A DNA stretch of 7,195 bases, taken from the NCBI GenBank assembly GCA_050485745.1, contig JBJHBY010000185.1:1-7195 (forward strand), written 5' to 3'. The notes beneath the pieces are model-generated. The model was not told the DNA's origin. It saw only the letters and a list, made by a program, of their open reading frames with translations, and ran no database searches. The DNA comes from JBJHBY01 sp050485745. GTDB lineage: Bacteria; Pseudomonadota; Gammaproteobacteria; Pseudomonadales; CAMLJR01. Below are positions 6,198 to 7,195 of the stretch, piece after piece; position 1 is the first letter of the stretch; each line of letters opens with the position of its first letter. The position numbers were made by a program, and so were the translations under genes.

Positions 6198-6342
6198 GCG
6201 TGCGCCGGGTCTCTTCGACCTGAACGAGCCTGCCGTTGTGGAACACCAGCTGCAGGGTGCCGAATTCAATGGCACCGAACCGCTCGCGGACCAGTAGCAG
6301 CAGATCCTTCAGGGCTTCCTCCGATTGCTGGATATCACTCAT
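6178..6342 (-). CDS. oscA: OscA-like small protein (DUF2292/YezD family), sulfur-starvation associated
   Basis: A 54-residue protein, easily missed because of its size. The N-terminal half is a likely amphipathic helix (QQSEEALKDLLLLVRERFG). The second half carries the family pattern: FGAIEFGTLQLVFHNGRLVQ at about 22-41, with the conserved HNGRLVQVE core at 35-43, then a basic end TRRTRF. Small DUF2292 proteins of this pattern include YezD and OscA. OscA is known from pseudomonads as a sulfur-starvation gene directly upstream of sbp, and its loss was reported to impair organosulfur use and chromate tolerance in Pseudomonas corrugata; its molecular function is unknown. ATG 6342 has an AGGA 9 nt upstream. 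It is first in the operon, 120 nt before sbp, and its promoter region carries the box shared with the porin. Assignment rests on motif and context together. Confidence 0.83.
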   Translation of the reverse strand: MSDIQQSEEALKDLLLLVRERFGAIEFGTLQLVFHNGRLVQVEETRRTRFDRPS

Positions 6343-6393
6343 GATCACGTTTCCTGATTGACCATGGCGCAGAGTCTATTGGCACGCTTTTAA

Positions 6394-6424
6394 AATGAAA
6401 AAGACTAATTATTTATTTGCTTAT
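6394..6424 (-). promoter_or_regulatory. AT-rich 31-bp regulatory box upstream of oscA-sbp-cysTWA (copy 2 of 2)
   Basis: Read on the minus strand, it begins ATAAGCAAA at 6424 and ends TTTTTCATT at 6394, matching the porin box (694-724) at 26 of 31 positions; mismatches fall at box positions 10, 13, 16, 20 and 29. A -10-like TAGACT (6378-6373) lies at exactly the same offset from the box start (46 nt) as TATGCT does at the porin. The box is 51 nt from the oscA ATG. It is a candidate binding site for CysB or another LysR-type sulfur regulator. Confidence 0.6.
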
Positions 6425-6435
6425 TACTCTTTCAA
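6408..6435 (-). promoter_or_regulatory. Alternative sigma70-type promoter for the oscA operon
   Basis: On the minus strand TTGAAA (6435-6430, 5 of 6 to consensus) and AATAAT (6413-6408, 5 of 6) are separated by 16 nt. The start would be near 6401, giving a leader of about 60 nt. This overlaps the shared box, so a regulator bound there would block it rather than activate. It has no counterpart at the porin. It competes with the box-plus-TAGACT model; only start-site mapping can decide. Confidence 0.4.
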
Positions 6436-6458
6436 AGATTCCACCGGGGCCGCCTCTC

Positions 6459-7193
6459 TCAGATATCCTGCCGGAACGCCTGCAACTCCCCGACGGCATA
6501 ATCCGGCTCCTGCTCCGAAAGGTGCACCCGCAGGTCGTCCAGAAACACCTGCGCCACCGGGCTGATGCGGCGCTGGCGATGCCGCACCAGGTACCAGTGC
6601 CCGGCCAGGGGAAATTCCGCCACGGATAACACCGCCACCGGTTCGTGACGACTGCGAATCACGTGTTCGCTGATCACTGCCAGGCCCATGCCGCCGGCCA
6701 CGCTGAGGTAGATACCCTCGTTGCTGGCCACCTGCATAGTGTCGGGCAGTTGCAGGCCGTTGCGATCCAGCCAGCTGCGGAATGCCCAGCCGGTGCCGGA
6801 ACCGGGCTCGCGCAGCAGGAAGCGCTCCCCGGCGAGTTGTGCAAAGGGCAACTCGGCGCCACCGGCAGCGGGGTGCTCGGGGGGCGCGATCAGCACCAGC
6901 GGGTTGCGCACGATGGGGATGCTCTCGACCTCCGCCAGCTCCGGTGGGTGGCTGAACACATAGAGGTCGTCCGCCTGGCGCCGGAAGCGCTCCAGAATCT
7001 GGCCGCGGTTGCCGACGTTGAGGGCGAGTTCGATGCCGGGAAAACGCCTTGCGAAGGCGCCGAGCAGCCTTGGCAACACATAATTGGCGGTGGTGACCAT
7101 ACCCAGGCTGAGCCGCCCCCGTGCGCCCGCCTGAACGTGCTGCAGGCCAGCTTCCAGCTCCTGCAGGCGCGCCAGCATGTCCCCCGATGCCAG
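6459..7193 (-). CDS. LysR-type transcriptional regulator, effector-binding part (N terminus outside window)
   Basis: The visible 244 residues begin in the linker helix (LASGDMLARLQELEAGLQHV) and cover the whole substrate-binding-like effector domain. RGRLSLGMVTTANYVLPRLLGAF at about 25-47 is the usual start of that domain in LysR proteins. VGNRGQILERF, DDLYVFSHPPEL, IAPPEHP, FLLREPGSGTG and SNEGIYLSVAGGMGLAVIS follow in the order seen in CbbR-like members, and SPVAQVFLDDL is near the C terminus. The N-terminal winged helix-turn-helix lies beyond the right edge; the frame is open to the edge, so Met at 7178 is internal, not the start. It does not look like CysB. It is codirectional with oscA and ends 116 nt before it, with no terminator seen between. 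It may regulate the sulfate operon, but its target and effector cannot be read from the sequence. Confidence 0.9.
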   Translation of the reverse strand: MASGDMLARLQELEAGLQHVQAGARGRLSLGMVTTANYVLPRLLGAFARRFPGIELALNVGNRGQILERFRRQADDLYVFSHPPELAEVESIPIVRNPLVLIAPPEHPAAGGAELPFAQLAGERFLLREPGSGTGWAFRSWLDRNGLQLPDTMQVASNEGIYLSVAGGMGLAVISEHVIRSRHEPVAVLSVAEFPLAGHWYLVRHRQRRISPVAQVFLDDLRVHLSEQEPDYAVGELQAFRQDI

Positions 7194-7195
7194 GT

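Noticed and set aside
6436..6458. A possible terminator after the LysR gene.
   Set aside because: The GC-rich stretch forms no convincing stem and is not followed by U residues, so partial read-through into oscA remains possible.

Overview
The window looks like a chromosomal segment of a GC-rich Gram-negative bacterium, most likely a gammaproteobacterium of the Pseudomonas/Halomonas/Alcanivorax/Marinobacter kind. This rests on a classical 16-strand-type porin with a terminal Phe and on the gene order oscA-sbp-cysT-cysW-cysA, which is familiar from pseudomonads. No IS element, tRNA, rRNA or CRISPR array is visible, and nothing suggests recent transfer. The theme is handling of sulfate and its toxic structural analogue chromate.

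Layout, left to right. Positions 3-668 (+) hold the C-terminal half of a ChrA-type chromate transporter, cut by the window edge. Positions 669-829 are a short regulatory region for the next gene, an outer-membrane porin (830-1951, +). A strong symmetric terminator (1961-2000) separates the porin from a convergent operon on the minus strand. Read in its own direction, that operon is oscA (6342-6178, a 54-residue DUF2292/YezD-type protein), sbp (6057-4960, periplasmic sulfate-binding protein), cysT (4905-4042) and cysW (4039-3155), the two inner-membrane permeases, and cysA (3158-2040, the ATPase). cysT, cysW and cysA are packed with a 2-nt gap and then a 4-nt ATGA overlap. sbp and cysT are separated by 54 nt containing a hairpin. 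Upstream of oscA, on the same strand, is the 3' part of a LysR-type regulator (6459 to the right edge) whose DNA-binding domain lies outside the window.

The most interesting observation is an AT-rich 31-bp element that occurs twice in the same orientation relative to the downstream gene: before the porin (694-724, +) and before oscA (6424-6394, -). The copies match at 26 of 31 positions, and each is followed at the same distance by a plausible -10 hexamer, while the sequence between box and -10 is not conserved. This suggests that one regulator, probably a LysR-type activator such as CysB, controls both the porin and the sulfate-uptake operon. The porin would then be the outer-membrane entry step of a sulfur-starvation uptake route.

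Together the genes form a plausible unit: oxyanion passage through the outer membrane (porin), periplasmic capture (Sbp), ATP-driven import (CysTWA), a small sulfur-starvation protein (OscA), and efflux of chromate that enters by the same route (ChrA). The transporter assignments are secure. The shared regulation and the porin substrate are inferences.
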